Shown one piece after another: positions 9,490-19,060 of a DNA stretch of 64,000 bases (positions are counted from its first letter, which is position 1; each line of letters opens with the position of its first letter). The translations under genes were made by a program, and so were the position numbers. The DNA is from G963665545 sp963665545 (lineage in GTDB: Bacteria; Pseudomonadota; Gammaproteobacteria; Xanthomonadales; SZUA-36). Under the pieces are notes generated by a model. The model was given only the letters and a program-made list of their open reading frames with translations, searched no databases and had not been told where the DNA came from. Location: NCBI GenBank assembly GCA_963665545.2, contig CAXXKZ010000004.1, forward strand, positions 1 through 64,000, in the 5' to 3' direction.

Positions 9490-10926
9490 ATGGCAACAAC
9501 CACGGTCGTCGCGATCACACTGATCGCTTACAAATTGCTCTTGATAGGCATCGGTTTCTGGGCCAGGTCACGTAATACGACGGATGAGGAATTCTTCCTC
9601 GGCGGGCGGGGTCTTGGGCCACTGGTGGCGGCCATCAGTTACTCCTCCAGCGCCTCGTCTGCCTGGACCCTGCTCGGCATCAGTGGCGCTGCCTACGTGA
9701 TGGGTGTGTCGGTTATCTGGACCGCGCTGGGGTCAGTCATTGGCATGATAGTGGCGTGGTTTTGGGCGGCTCCGAAACTGCTGGCCTACACCCGCCGCGA
9801 ACGGCATCTGACGTTTACCGATTTCCTGGTCCACGGCGCCACCGGGAGCACCCGCCGCCGGCTGGTCATCACGGCGTCTGCGATCACGATTTTTTCATTC
9901 GTATTCTATATCGCAGCGCAATTCCAGGGCGCCGGAAATACCTTTTCCAGCGCCTTCGGCCTGTCGATGCCTGGCAGCATCGTGCTGGGGGCATCGATCA
10001 TCATGATTTATACCCTGCTCGGCGGCTTTTGGGCGGTCAGTGTCACTGACACCGTGCAGGGCCTGCTCATGATGTTGACGGCTATCTTGTTGCCGCTGGC
10101 CCTGCTGACCGAGTTGGGCGGTCTTGGGGCCTTCCTCAGCGGCCTGCAAGAGGTTAGCAGCCCGCAACAACTCAGCTTCACTGCGACCAATGCGGGGCTG
10201 GTAGCACTGGGCGTCATTTTCGGTGGGATGGGCATCTCCCTGGGCACTTTCGGACAGCCACAACTGATGGTGCGCTTCATGGCGCTGCGAGATGACCGGG
10301 CACTGCGCCAGGCCCGTTTGATCACCATTGTTTGGTACCTCACCGTCTTTACAGGCATGTGTTTCCTTGGCCTGGGCGGACACATTCTCAATCAATCCGT
10401 GGACAATCCGGAAACCATATTTTTTGTTCTGACCGAGAGTCTGTTTGCGCCGGTTCTGGGCGCCGTGCTGCTGGCGGCTGTACTTTCCGCCATTATGTCC
10501 ACCGCGGACAGCCAATTGCTGGTGGCCGCATCGGCGATTGCACATGATCTGGGGCTGGGCCACAAAGGTCTCGCCGACAGCTTGCTGATTTCAAGGCTCA
10601 CCATCGTGGGTCTCGTTGTGCTTGCAGTCCTCGTGTCGATTTATTTGCCTGAGAAGATCTTCAGTCGCGTGCTTTTTGCGTGGATGGCCCTGGGTGCGGC
10701 CTTTGGGCCCACGCTGTTTTTCCGCCTGGCGGGGCAGCAGCTCAGGCATGGCGGAGTATTGTTGGCGATGGTGGTGGGTTTCAGCTTGTCCGTGATGTTA
10801 TACCTGTTTCCCAATGCGCCCGGCGACAGCCTGGAGAGATTGTTGCCGTTCTGTGTCGGGCTGGGTATCTTGGTTCTGGCGCGGCAAGGGTCGCAGCCCC
10901 CTGCGGCAACGCGTCGTCCAGACTGA
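9490..10926 (+). CDS. Sodium:solute symporter (SSS family)
   Basis: A 478-residue polytopic inner-membrane protein with about 13 hydrophobic segments, matching the SSS family (PF00474) that also contains PutP. Family landmarks include FFLGGRGLGPLVAAISYSSSASSAWTLLG near residue 35 and the STADSQLLVAAS segment near residue 338 that belongs to the sodium-binding region. Its place directly after two exported peptidases suggests amino-acid or small-peptide uptake, with proline one candidate because the adjacent peptidases favour proline-containing substrates. Substrate is inferred only. Confidence 0.92.
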   Translation: MATTTVVAITLIAYKLLLIGIGFWARSRNTTDEEFFLGGRGLGPLVAAISYSSSASSAWTLLGISGAAYVMGVSVIWTALGSVIGMIVAWFWAAPKLLAYTRRERHLTFTDFLVHGATGSTRRRLVITASAITIFSFVFYIAAQFQGAGNTFSSAFGLSMPGSIVLGASIIMIYTLLGGFWAVSVTDTVQGLLMMLTAILLPLALLTELGGLGAFLSGLQEVSSPQQLSFTATNAGLVALGVIFGGMGISLGTFGQPQLMVRFMALRDDRALRQARLITIVWYLTVFTGMCFLGLGGHILNQSVDNPETIFFVLTESLFAPVLGAVLLAAVLSAIMSTADSQLLVAASAIAHDLGLGHKGLADSLLISRLTIVGLVVLAVLVSIYLPEKIFSRVLFAWMALGAAFGPTLFFRLAGQQLRHGGVLLAMVVGFSLSVMLYLFPNAPGDSLERLLPFCVGLGILVLARQGSQPPAATRRPD

Positions 10927-10971
10927 TACAATTCGCCGCTTCAGCGTTGTCTTAATCGGCCGAATTGTTCA

Positions 10972-12408
10972 ATGAAATTTTATATTGCTGTATTGCTATC
11001 CACCTGTTTACTTTCTCCGTCATTGCTCGCAGAGTCGAGAGAGGAGGTGTTGAGCAGCATCGACGCGCGGTTTGGTGAGCACCAACGGATCGCCCTGCAG
11101 ATTTGGGACTACGCAGAGCTGGGATACCTTGAAGAGAAGAGCAGCGCCCTGCTGCAGCAGAGCCTTGCGCAGGCCGGTTTTCGCATCCAATCGGGGGTCG
11201 CCGGGATGCCCACGTCTTTTGTGGCGGAAGCAGGTTCAGGCCACCCGGTTATTGCCGTATTGGCTGAATTCGACGCCTTGCCGGGGATTAGCCAGGCGGC
11301 GTTGCCGGTCAGAGAGGAAATTGCCGGAAAATCGGCCGGCCATGCTTGTGGTCACCACCTGTTTGGCACCGCATCGTTGGGTGCAGCCATTGCGGTGAAA
11401 CAATGGCTGGAAGCCGGACGCTTCCAGGGCACGATTCGGCTGTATGGTACGCCGGCGGAGGAGGGCGGTTCCGGCAAGGTCTACATGGTGCGTGAAGGAC
11501 TGTTCGACGATGTTGATGCCGTGCTGTCGTGGCACCCGGGGTCGGCCAACCGAGCCACGGCCACAGCGTCGTTGGCGAACCGCTCGGCGCGATTCAATTA
11601 TCACGGTCTCTCGGCGCATGCGGCCGGCGCACCCGACAAGGCACGTTCAGCGCTCGACGGCGTGGAGGCCTTCAATTTCATGATCAACCTGATGCGCGAA
11701 CATGTGCCGCAGGAAACCCGTATCCACTACGTCATCACTTCCGGCGGTGAGGCGCCCAATGTCGTGCCCGACTTTGCGCGGGTTTATTATTATGTCCGCC
11801 ACCCCGATGTAGGCATTCTGGAGACGATATGGGCACGAGTCGTGTCCGCCGCTCGCGGTGCAGCGGCCGGCACCGGCACGACCGTGGACTGGGAAATCAT
11901 GCATGGCAACCACAGCCTGCTCCCAAACCATGTCATTACCGGTCTGATGCAGGCCAACCTGGAGGCCATCGGCGGCATGGTTTACAGCGCAGATGAGCAG
12001 GCATTTGCCGAGAAGATATTTGCCACGCTGGATCGCTCAGAAGACAATCTCGGCACAGAGCAAACCATTATGCCCATCGATACGGAACTCAGCATGGGCT
12101 CTACCGACGTGGGCGACATCAGCTGGAATGCACCCACCGCCGAGTTCAGCACCGCGACCTGGGTGCCCGGAACCTCGGCTCATAGCTGGCAGGCCATCGC
12201 AGCAGGTGGCACAACGATCGGCATCAAAGGGCTGCAATTGGCGGCCAAGACGATGGCGTTAACCGCACTGGACCTCTACGAAAACCCCGGACTGGTCGAC
12301 AAGGCTCGGGCCGAGCTGATGGAAAAGCGCGGTGAGAGCTTCCAATACCAGCCCCTGTTGGGTGACCGAAAACCCGCCCTCGATTACCGCCTGCCCAATA
12401 ACCCTTAG
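10972..12408 (+). CDS. M20 family amidohydrolase, AbgB-like, exported
   Basis: A 478-residue metallohydrolase of the M20 family with a clear signal peptide (MKFYIAVLLSTCLLSPSLLAES). The AbgB-like subgroup splits p-aminobenzoyl-glutamate and related N-acyl-glutamates. Metal-binding landmarks are GHACGHHLFG (about residue 122), GTPAEEGGSGK (about 160) and SAHAAGAPDKARSALD (dimerisation domain), with a C-terminal metal ligand region GTSAHSW. Most AbgB proteins are cytoplasmic, so export is unusual and fits a set of extracytoplasmic hydrolases in this locus. It is probably the last gene of the operon beginning at 3400. Confidence 0.9.
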   Translation: MKFYIAVLLSTCLLSPSLLAESREEVLSSIDARFGEHQRIALQIWDYAELGYLEEKSSALLQQSLAQAGFRIQSGVAGMPTSFVAEAGSGHPVIAVLAEFDALPGISQAALPVREEIAGKSAGHACGHHLFGTASLGAAIAVKQWLEAGRFQGTIRLYGTPAEEGGSGKVYMVREGLFDDVDAVLSWHPGSANRATATASLANRSARFNYHGLSAHAAGAPDKARSALDGVEAFNFMINLMREHVPQETRIHYVITSGGEAPNVVPDFARVYYYVRHPDVGILETIWARVVSAARGAAAGTGTTVDWEIMHGNHSLLPNHVITGLMQANLEAIGGMVYSADEQAFAEKIFATLDRSEDNLGTEQTIMPIDTELSMGSTDVGDISWNAPTAEFSTATWVPGTSAHSWQAIAAGGTTIGIKGLQLAAKTMALTALDLYENPGLVDKARAELMEKRGESFQYQPLLGDRKPALDYRLPNNP

Positions 12409-12515
12409 GCGGAAGCTGCGGGTGGACGCTGAGGCGCGCCACATTCCCGCTCGCGACGCTGGCGCAGCCGCTGAACACACCTGAGGTGACCACAGGCAAT
12501 TTCGTCGAACCCAGC

Positions 12516-15500
12516 ATGAACCAGAATTACGATGCCATCATCATCGGTGCGGGCATCATCGGCGCGAGCATTGCATTTGAGTTGGCCAAGAAAGGCTACA
12601 AGACCTTGAATCTGGACAAATTGAGCGCCGCCGGGGCCGGTTCAACCATCAACACCTGCGCAGTGATTCGCACACACTATTCCACCCTCGAAGGCACCGC
12701 AATGGCTTACGAAAGTTACTTGCGCTGGAAGGCCTGGCCAGAGTACCTGGAGGTTGAAGATGAGCGTGGCTACGCGCAGTTCAAGGAAACGGGTACCCTG
12801 ATCCTGCTGGGAAAGGGCAGTGATATGTCGGCGCAATTGGGCCATCACCGCACATTGGGCATTCCAATTGAGGAATGGGATCCCGCGACGCTACAGCGCA
12901 ACCGGCCTTTTCTCGATGTGAAATCCTATGCGCCGGCCCGCCGCCCCGATGAAGAGGGATTTGGCCAGGCCAATGGTGAAGAATTGTCGGGGGCGATTTT
13001 TATTCCCAGCGGCGGCTATATCAACGATCCTCAACTCTCAGTGCACAACGTTCAGCGCGCGGCAGAGGCCAAGGGCGCGACCTTTCGATTCAAAGCAGAG
13101 GTGGCGGAAATTCGGCAGCACGCAGGGCGTGTGATAGGTGTGCGCTTGCGCGGCGGCGAGGCGATCGATGCCCCTGTTATGGTCAATGCCGCGGGCCCGC
13201 ACTCTTTCGTCATCAATCGCATGGCCGGTGTGGACAAGTCCATGAATATCAATACGCGGGCGCTCCGCCATGAGGTGCATTATGTGCCGGCACCAGAAAA
13301 CTATGACGCTGATCAGCACGGCAGTGTCACCTCAGACGATGACATCGCAGGCTATTTCCGGCCAGAGACCGGCAACATGTTGCTCGTTGGCAGTCAGGAC
13401 CCGGAGTGCGACCCAAAAGAATGGGTGGAAGATCCGGACAATTTTAACCGTGAAGTCACCAACGAGCAGTGGCGGGCCCAGGTGTACCGCGTGGCGCAAA
13501 GAATTCCAGACCTGCCGATACCGGGGCATGCCAGGGGCATCGTCGATCTGTACGATGTCAGTGACGACTGGATTCCAATCTATGACAAATCAGATCTGGA
13601 CGGATTCTACATGGCCGTAGGCACCAGCGGTAACCAGTACAAGAACGGGCCAATGGCTGGGCTGATGATGGCCGAATTGATTGATGCCTGTGAGAATGGA
13701 CGGGATCATGACCACGATCCTGTCACGATTGATTGCCCTGGCACCGGGATCACCCTCAACGCCGGTTTCTATTCTCGCAATCGAGAAGTTAATCAGGACA
13801 GCACCGGGCTGGCATTTTCCAACTATGCACTATTCGCACAATCCGATGAGGATGAATCTACACCTATTCTCGAAGAAGTTATGGTGACAGCGCAACGCAG
13901 GGAACAGAACCTGATGGATGTGCCGTTGTCGGTGCTGGCCTGGGACGCTGACACGTTGCGACAAGGCGCCATCGACAATATCACCCTGGTGGCCGACATC
14001 ACGCCAGGGTTGGTTGCGAGCGGCCAGTCAGGGCCAGGCGGAACTACCAACTTCTACATCAGGGGTATCGGCTCGAACGCCGGCGGTGACCCGGCTGTTG
14101 CCTACTATGTGGACGAAATCTATGTTGGTGATGCAACCTCGTTCAATACCACCTTCGTCGATCTGGACCGATTGGAAGTGCTGAAAGGGCCGCAGGGAAC
14201 TCTGTGGGGCAGGAACACGACGGGTGGTGCGATCAATGTGGTGACCAAGCGGCCGTCAGAGACCTTCGGTGCAGAACTCTTTGCAGAGTTTGCCGACCAT
14301 AACACGTTCAAAATGGCAGCCGCGTTCACAGGCCCGATCAACGACACTGTGAGCTATCGATTCACCGCCTCGGCGAATCAGCAGGATTCCTTCACGCAAA
14401 ACGATCTTACGCTTCAAAATGACCAGACTGAAGATTCCGTCTCAGTGCGGGGCCAATTGCGGTTCACACCCAATGACCGGCTGACAATAGATGTTCTGGC
14501 CGGTTTTTTGAAAGACGATGCCAAGAATCTGTACCTGTTTCCAGTTACAAACTTGCCGGACTCTGGCGCTGAGTTTGTATTCAATTTCTTCAATATTGAG
14601 CCCAACCCAGACCTTTTCCACATCAAGATCGACGAGCAGCCCATTTCCGAGTTCGAGGGCCTGGAAACGCGACTTGATGTCAACTACGAGATCAATGATA
14701 AATATAGTATCCGTTGGTTGAGCGGATATAACGAAACGGACAGTTTCAGGCGTTCCGATTTCGATGGGAATTTTCTGCCGCTACTCAACACCACAATCGA
14801 TTCTCAGCAGGATTGGTTGTCATCGGAGCTGCAGTTGCAATACAGCAGCGATAAGCTGGATTTCACCCTTGGTGCTTACTACTACGACCAGGACAGTGAC
14901 AGTCTGATCATTCAGGATGGTGACACTGATTTCTTCTTCATGTCCTCCTGCCAGGCGCCCAACTTCTCACTCAGCGCAAATCCGGCAGCAGCGCTGTGCC
15001 CATTGTTGAACCTGTTCTGGACGCTTAATGTGCCGGATATCTTTTTTGGCGCGATTCCCGGCTTTGCCCTGCCATCACTGCCGTGGTTTACCGAGAACCT
15101 TCTGGGTCGCAGTCCTACCCCTGAAGACATGGGTCCGAATGGTGAAAACCCACTGGGTGCTTTCGGTTTGCTGCCAAACGCAATTTTTGGCACGGGTACT
15201 GAATTTGCAGGTGGCTATGGCAATCTGTTCGATACCGGGCTGATCACCAACCAGACCAGCGATTCAACCATCAAGTCAACCTCGTTTTATGGTCAGGGCA
15301 ACTATCGCTTTAGTGATCAATGGTCGGCGACTGCGGGTTTGCGCTATACCAAGGATAAGAAGACATTAGTCACTGAAGTGCTGGGCACATTGTTCACATC
15401 ACCACTGGCGCCGAATTCCGGCAAGGACACCCGCGATGCCTGGACGCCAAAAGTGGGGCTGGAATTCACACCGAACGAAAACACCCTGGTGTATGGATCG

Positions 15501-16232
15501 GTCACTACCGGCTTCAAAGGCTCCGGTTTTGGCGCCCTGAATAATATCACGGGTGAAATAACCAGCTTCGATGAGGAAACCGTGGTGTCATACGAAATCG
15601 GCTACAAAGCCACCCTGGCCGATGGGCGCGTGCGGATCGATGCTGCGGCCTATTACTATGACTACACCGACATGCAGATCACCCTTCAATTCGCTGCGGG
15701 GCCGATTACTGACAACCTGGACAAGGTTGAGGTGAAGGGCGTTGATTTTGCCATTGATTGGGCACCCGTTAACAATTTGGTAGTCGGCGCCAACTTCGCC
15801 TATAACGATTCCGAAATCACCAAGTTCACGGGCACGACGGTCTTCGATCCGACTGATTTCGCGGATGGCGAGCAGGACATCGAAGGTAATCCGTTGCCAC
15901 GTGCCCCCAAGTGGTCCAGTAATGTGTACGCGAACTATACGATTCTGCTCAAGGGTGGCAGCAGCTTCATACTGGGTGGCTCCATGGTGTACACGGACGA
16001 TTATAATCACACGCAGTTTGGCAACGTGCTGATGACACCGTCCTATACGCTGTGGAATGCAAATCTCATGTGGCTTTCGGCGTCCGGAAACTTCAGCCTG
16101 AACGCATTTGGCCGCAACCTGAGCGATGAAGAATACGTACTCACTTCCTTCTTCACCGACGCGTTTGGTGTGTTACTGTTTCCCGGCGCGCCAATGACAT
16201 TAGGTGTGCAGATGAGGGTTCATTTTCAGTAA
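12516..16232 (+). CDS. FAD oxidoreductase fused to a TonB-dependent receptor
   Basis: A single open frame joins two proteins. Residues 1 to about 432 are an FAD-dependent oxidoreductase of the DAO family (PF01266), with the dinucleotide site DAIIIGAGIIGASIAFE immediately after the ATG at 12516 (a GTG at 12486 is in frame but less likely). Residues about 435-1238 are a TonB-dependent receptor: TonB-box-like EEVMVTAQRR, plug (YIRGIGSN, LKGPQGTLWGRNTTGGAINV) and barrel ending in a C-terminal aromatic. The join at about 13810 removes the oxidoreductase stop and most of the receptor's signal peptide; only its end (ALFAQ-SD) survives. Without a signal peptide the receptor part should not reach the outer membrane. 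Best explained as a recent rearrangement. Confidence 0.85.
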   Translation: MNQNYDAIIIGAGIIGASIAFELAKKGYKTLNLDKLSAAGAGSTINTCAVIRTHYSTLEGTAMAYESYLRWKAWPEYLEVEDERGYAQFKETGTLILLGKGSDMSAQLGHHRTLGIPIEEWDPATLQRNRPFLDVKSYAPARRPDEEGFGQANGEELSGAIFIPSGGYINDPQLSVHNVQRAAEAKGATFRFKAEVAEIRQHAGRVIGVRLRGGEAIDAPVMVNAAGPHSFVINRMAGVDKSMNINTRALRHEVHYVPAPENYDADQHGSVTSDDDIAGYFRPETGNMLLVGSQDPECDPKEWVEDPDNFNREVTNEQWRAQVYRVAQRIPDLPIPGHARGIVDLYDVSDDWIPIYDKSDLDGFYMAVGTSGNQYKNGPMAGLMMAELIDACENGRDHDHDPVTIDCPGTGITLNAGFYSRNREVNQDSTGLAFSNYALFAQSDEDESTPILEEVMVTAQRREQNLMDVPLSVLAWDADTLRQGAIDNITLVADITPGLVASGQSGPGGTTNFYIRGIGSNAGGDPAVAYYVDEIYVGDATSFNTTFVDLDRLEVLKGPQGTLWGRNTTGGAINVVTKRPSETFGAELFAEFADHNTFKMAAAFTGPINDTVSYRFTASANQQDSFTQNDLTLQNDQTEDSVSVRGQLRFTPNDRLTIDVLAGFLKDDAKNLYLFPVTNLPDSGAEFVFNFFNIEPNPDLFHIKIDEQPISEFEGLETRLDVNYEINDKYSIRWLSGYNETDSFRRSDFDGNFLPLLNTTIDSQQDWLSSELQLQYSSDKLDFTLGAYYYDQDSDSLIIQDGDTDFFFMSSCQAPNFSLSANPAAALCPLLNLFWTLNVPDIFFGAIPGFALPSLPWFTENLLGRSPTPEDMGPNGENPLGAFGLLPNAIFGTGTEFAGGYGNLFDTGLITNQTSDSTIKSTSFYGQGNYRFSDQWSATAGLRYTKDKKTLVTEVLGTLFTSPLAPNSGKDTRDAWTPKVGLEFTPNENTLVYGSVTTGFKGSGFGALNNITGEITSFDEETVVSYEIGYKATLADGRVRIDAAAYYYDYTDMQITLQFAAGPITDNLDKVEVKGVDFAIDWAPVNNLVVGANFAYNDSEITKFTGTTVFDPTDFADGEQDIEGNPLPRAPKWSSNVYANYTILLKGGSSFILGGSMVYTDDYNHTQFGNVLMTPSYTLWNANLMWLSASGNFSLNAFGRNLSDEEYVLTSFFTDAFGVLLFPGAPMTLGVQMRVHFQ

Positions 16233-16235
16233 CAG

Positions 16236-16273
16236 TCACAGCGCCATCGAGATCGATCGGCCTGCCGCCTGAA
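16236..16273 (+). pseudogene. Remnant of the SRPBCC gene
   Basis: About 36 bases directly after the receptor stop (CACAGCGCCATCGAGATCG and following) match the interior of the intact SRPBCC gene at 19204-19240. There is no start, frame or product. It indicates that an SRPBCC gene once followed this receptor, as one now follows the downstream receptor. Confidence 0.6.
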
Positions 16274-16476
16274 CAATAGCAGTAACTCAGTAGAAGAACG
16301 TCCCAATGGCCGGGCTGATGATGGCCGAATTGATTGATGCCTGTGAAAATGGACGGGATCATGGCCACAATCCTGTCACGATTAAATGCCCTGGCACCGG
16401 GATCACCCTCAGCGCCGGTTTCTATTCGCGCAATCGCGAAATCAACCAGGAAAGCAGCTTTTCCGTACTGGGCTAA
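16274..16476 (+). pseudogene. Remnant of the oxidoreductase C-terminus
   Basis: About 180 bases nearly identical to 13631-13800, the C-terminal part of the oxidoreductase: shared peptide GLMMAELIDACENGRDH and GFYSRNRE. In this copy the frame starts with stops and a shift, but the end is intact and reaches a natural stop (NQESSFSVLG, TAA at 16474). It shows what the normal oxidoreductase C-terminus looks like and so dates the fusion upstream as secondary. The rest of 16477-16570 shows no gene. Confidence 0.8.
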
Positions 16477-16570
16477 TGGGCCTTCAGAGGGCGTATTGCA
16501 ATGAACCAGGGAGAAGATGTTTTGGACAACATCGAAAAAATTTGAGGTTCACCACAATTTTCTCGTTTAG

Positions 16571-16611
16571 TTAGAAAGTACGACATGTTTTCAGGCGAAA
16601 CATGTTTCTAA
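16571..16611 (+). promoter_or_regulatory. Nested inverted repeat upstream of receptor 2
   Basis: An inner palindrome ACATGTTT-N7-AAACATGT (16583-16605) is nested in an outer pair TTAGAAA (16571) and TTTCTAA (16605). It lies 31 bases before the receptor ATG. It could be an operator or a leader hairpin; there is no regulator gene beside it. Confidence 0.45.
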
Positions 16612-16641
16612 AGGCACCTTTTGACAATTGGGAGTAAAAAA

Positions 16642-18909
16642 ATGAAATGGGCACATACATTCACTATTGCTGTGTGCCTCGTCGGAATTAATTCCTCGGG
16701 CCCATTGAGCGCCCAGGAGGCTGATGCTGGCGCGGATCGGGCGACACTTGAGGAAGTCATTGTGACCGCACAAAAAATTGAGGAAAGTATCCTCGATGTC
16801 TCGATCTCGATATCAGCTTTTTCTGGTGATAGATTGGCAAAATCGGGCATCGAGAACATTCTGGACCTGGCAAATTTTACCCCCGGACTTTCCGTGGAAC
16901 CCAGCCGTGCGGGCGGTGGCAATCTCTACATACGTGGCATCGGCACAAGTCTGCTCGGCGCCGGTGTGGATCCGAATGTGGCACTCTACGAGGATGGCGT
17001 ATACCTCCCGCGTCACGTAGTAGCATTTCAGGAATTTTTGGACATTGAACGCGTTGAGGTCTTACGCGGACCGCAGGGTACATTGTATGGACGAAACGCA
17101 ACGGGTGGTGCGGTAAACATCATTCGCAAACGACCCACCAATGAGTTCGAAGTCTCCGCCCGATTTGACGTCGGCAACTTTGACAAACTCGGCTTTGCGG
17201 GGAGCATCAGCGGCGCTCTGGTAAGTGACAGGGTGTTTGGGCGACTTACTTATTCCCGCCAGAAGCGTGAGAACTATTCGTATAATTCCTTTCTTGATGA
17301 GACCCTGGATGGTCGCGACAGCAACTATGCTTCGCTTTCCCTGGTGTTCCAGGCCACCGACAACTTTGAAGCGGTGCTTCGCTTAAGTACGTCCAGAGAA
17401 GATGCAGCCGGCAATCTTGCGTATAAGAACATTGTTCGTGGGCCATCGACCTTGCCCGCTCTGCCGGAACCGGAGGACCCATTCATTGTAAATAACGACT
17501 ACTCTCCTGCCGGGCTTAATAACAACGAATCAGACAGCGCCGGCCTCACATTATCCTGGAATAACGGCGATTTGACCATCCGATCGATCACGGGATATCG
17601 GGACATCTCAACAAAGTCGTCCTTTGATACCGATGGCACGAACCTGAATCTCGGATTTAACATCTTTCAGGAAAATTCCGAGATGTTTTCACAGGAATTA
17701 CAGTTACTCACGCCGATCGGCGACCGCATAAACGTGGTCGCCGGAGTCTACTATTACGATGAAGACAACTCCTCCAACCTCGATTTTCAGTTTGAGAACG
17801 ACCCGATCGTTTGCGCCGCCTTCGCTCAATCGGCAGGTTGTTTTGCCACGACGTCATTTGTCTCGGCAAACAAGACAAAAGCCTGGGCCGTGTTCGGTGA
17901 GCTGACGTGGTCAGTCACGGACAGATTTCGAATGATCGTCGGTGGTCGCTACAGTGACGAGGAGAAATCGTTTGAAACAACCGGTGGGTTCCTGAATTTT
18001 CTGCTTGATATTGGACCCTTTATCGGACTTCCGTTCCTTATTCCGTTTGATGCCAGTGGTGTCGGTTCTGATAGCGACATGGATAGCTGGTCTGATTTCA
18101 CCGGTCGCGTCGTTGCAGAATTCGACGTAAACGAGGACGTGTTGTTTTATGCATCAGTTGCGGAGGGCTTCAAGAGTGGCGGATTTAACTCCTCTGATGT
18201 TGGCATCGTAGTTTCCCCATTCCTCACGGGATCGGGACCGCAGGGCTCATTTGGACCGGAAACGCTGCTGAGCTTTGAGGTAGGCATCAAGGGTTCGTTC
18301 CTCGATGGAAGGGTATCCGGCGCACTCTCCGCATTCACCTACGACTACAGTGATCTTCAGGTTCGATTCGTTGATTCCATAAATGCCACGCTGCCCATCA
18401 GAAATGCCGCTTCGGCCTCAGTATTTGGTGTTGAATTTGAAGGTCAGGCGCTAATTACCGACTATTTCAGGCTCGATTGGGCGCTCACCCATCTGGACAG
18501 CAATTATGATGATTTTCCCGATGCCCAGGATCTGGTTACCGGGCAGCCAGTGGATTTGACTGGTGAGTCATTGCTCAGAACACCAAAGTTCAAGGCCTCA
18601 CTTGGCGCTGAGTATACAGTTCCACTTGAGAATGCTGGTGCCCTTACGTTTCGGGCAGATCTGCTGCACCAGTCCAAGCAACGATTTGGCCAATCAGCCG
18701 AACCGTTTTTTGAGGCCGGCGACTTCACTTACGTGAATGCCAGAGTGACCTGGTCTAGTCAATCCGGCCACTGGTATGTGTCAGCCTGGGGTCAGAATCT
18801 GAACGATGAACTATATGAAATCACAAAATCATTCAACAATTTGCAAGGTGGTGGCGTGATATTTGCACAACCTCGAACCTATGGATTGACAGTCGGTATT
18901 AATTACTGA
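16642..18909 (+). CDS. TonB-dependent outer-membrane receptor
   Basis: A 755-residue receptor with a full signal peptide (MKWAHTFTIAVCLVGINSSGPLSAQEA); GGAG at 16631-16634 supports the ATG at 16642. The TonB box region reads LEEVIVTAQKIEES, the plug carries YIRGIGTS and VLRGPQGTLYGRNATGGAVN, and the barrel ends with YGLTVGINY, whose terminal aromatic is the outer-membrane insertion signal. The ligand is unknown; similar TBDTs import peptides, polysaccharides or other bulky organics. It is flanked on both sides by fragments of neighbouring genes, so it seems to occupy the place of an earlier receptor of the first type. Confidence 0.95.
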   Translation: MKWAHTFTIAVCLVGINSSGPLSAQEADAGADRATLEEVIVTAQKIEESILDVSISISAFSGDRLAKSGIENILDLANFTPGLSVEPSRAGGGNLYIRGIGTSLLGAGVDPNVALYEDGVYLPRHVVAFQEFLDIERVEVLRGPQGTLYGRNATGGAVNIIRKRPTNEFEVSARFDVGNFDKLGFAGSISGALVSDRVFGRLTYSRQKRENYSYNSFLDETLDGRDSNYASLSLVFQATDNFEAVLRLSTSREDAAGNLAYKNIVRGPSTLPALPEPEDPFIVNNDYSPAGLNNNESDSAGLTLSWNNGDLTIRSITGYRDISTKSSFDTDGTNLNLGFNIFQENSEMFSQELQLLTPIGDRINVVAGVYYYDEDNSSNLDFQFENDPIVCAAFAQSAGCFATTSFVSANKTKAWAVFGELTWSVTDRFRMIVGGRYSDEEKSFETTGGFLNFLLDIGPFIGLPFLIPFDASGVGSDSDMDSWSDFTGRVVAEFDVNEDVLFYASVAEGFKSGGFNSSDVGIVVSPFLTGSGPQGSFGPETLLSFEVGIKGSFLDGRVSGALSAFTYDYSDLQVRFVDSINATLPIRNAASASVFGVEFEGQALITDYFRLDWALTHLDSNYDDFPDAQDLVTGQPVDLTGESLLRTPKFKASLGAEYTVPLENAGALTFRADLLHQSKQRFGQSAEPFFEAGDFTYVNARVTWSSQSGHWYVSAWGQNLNDELYEITKSFNNLQGGGVIFAQPRTYGLTVGINY

Positions 18910-18925
18910 TCAGTGTAGGCGAACT

Positions 18926-18991
18926 ATATTGATGCTGTTCCCGGGTGCGCCGAGAACCTTGGGCGTGCAGCTGCGATATAATTTGCCGTAG
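18926..18991 (+). pseudogene. Remnant of a second receptor's C-terminus
   Basis: The frame ending at 18991 encodes MLFPGAPRTLGVQLRYNLP and a stop. This aligns with the C-terminus of the fused receptor upstream (LLFPGAPMTLGVQMRVHFQ) and not with the adjacent receptor 2. It is the 3' stub of a lost receptor of the first type, left just after receptor 2. Confidence 0.7.
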
Positions 18992-19013
18992 CTGTTCCAT
19001 TCGCAGGTAAACC

Positions 19014-19045
19014 AAACGCGGCCTGGAAGCAGGCCGCGTTTTTAT
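19014..19045 (+). terminator. Rho-independent terminator
   Basis: Stem AAACGCGGCCTG / CAGGCCGCGTTT with loop GAAG, followed by a T run. It closes the receptor transcript; the Shine-Dalgarno of the SRPBCC gene follows at once. Confidence 0.85.
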
Positions 19046-19060
19046 TGAAGGAAGCAGAAA

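Noticed and set aside
13820..16232. Independent start for the receptor inside the fusion
   Set aside because: The nearest in-frame ATG (about 13879) lies past the TonB box and has no ribosome site or signal peptide after it.
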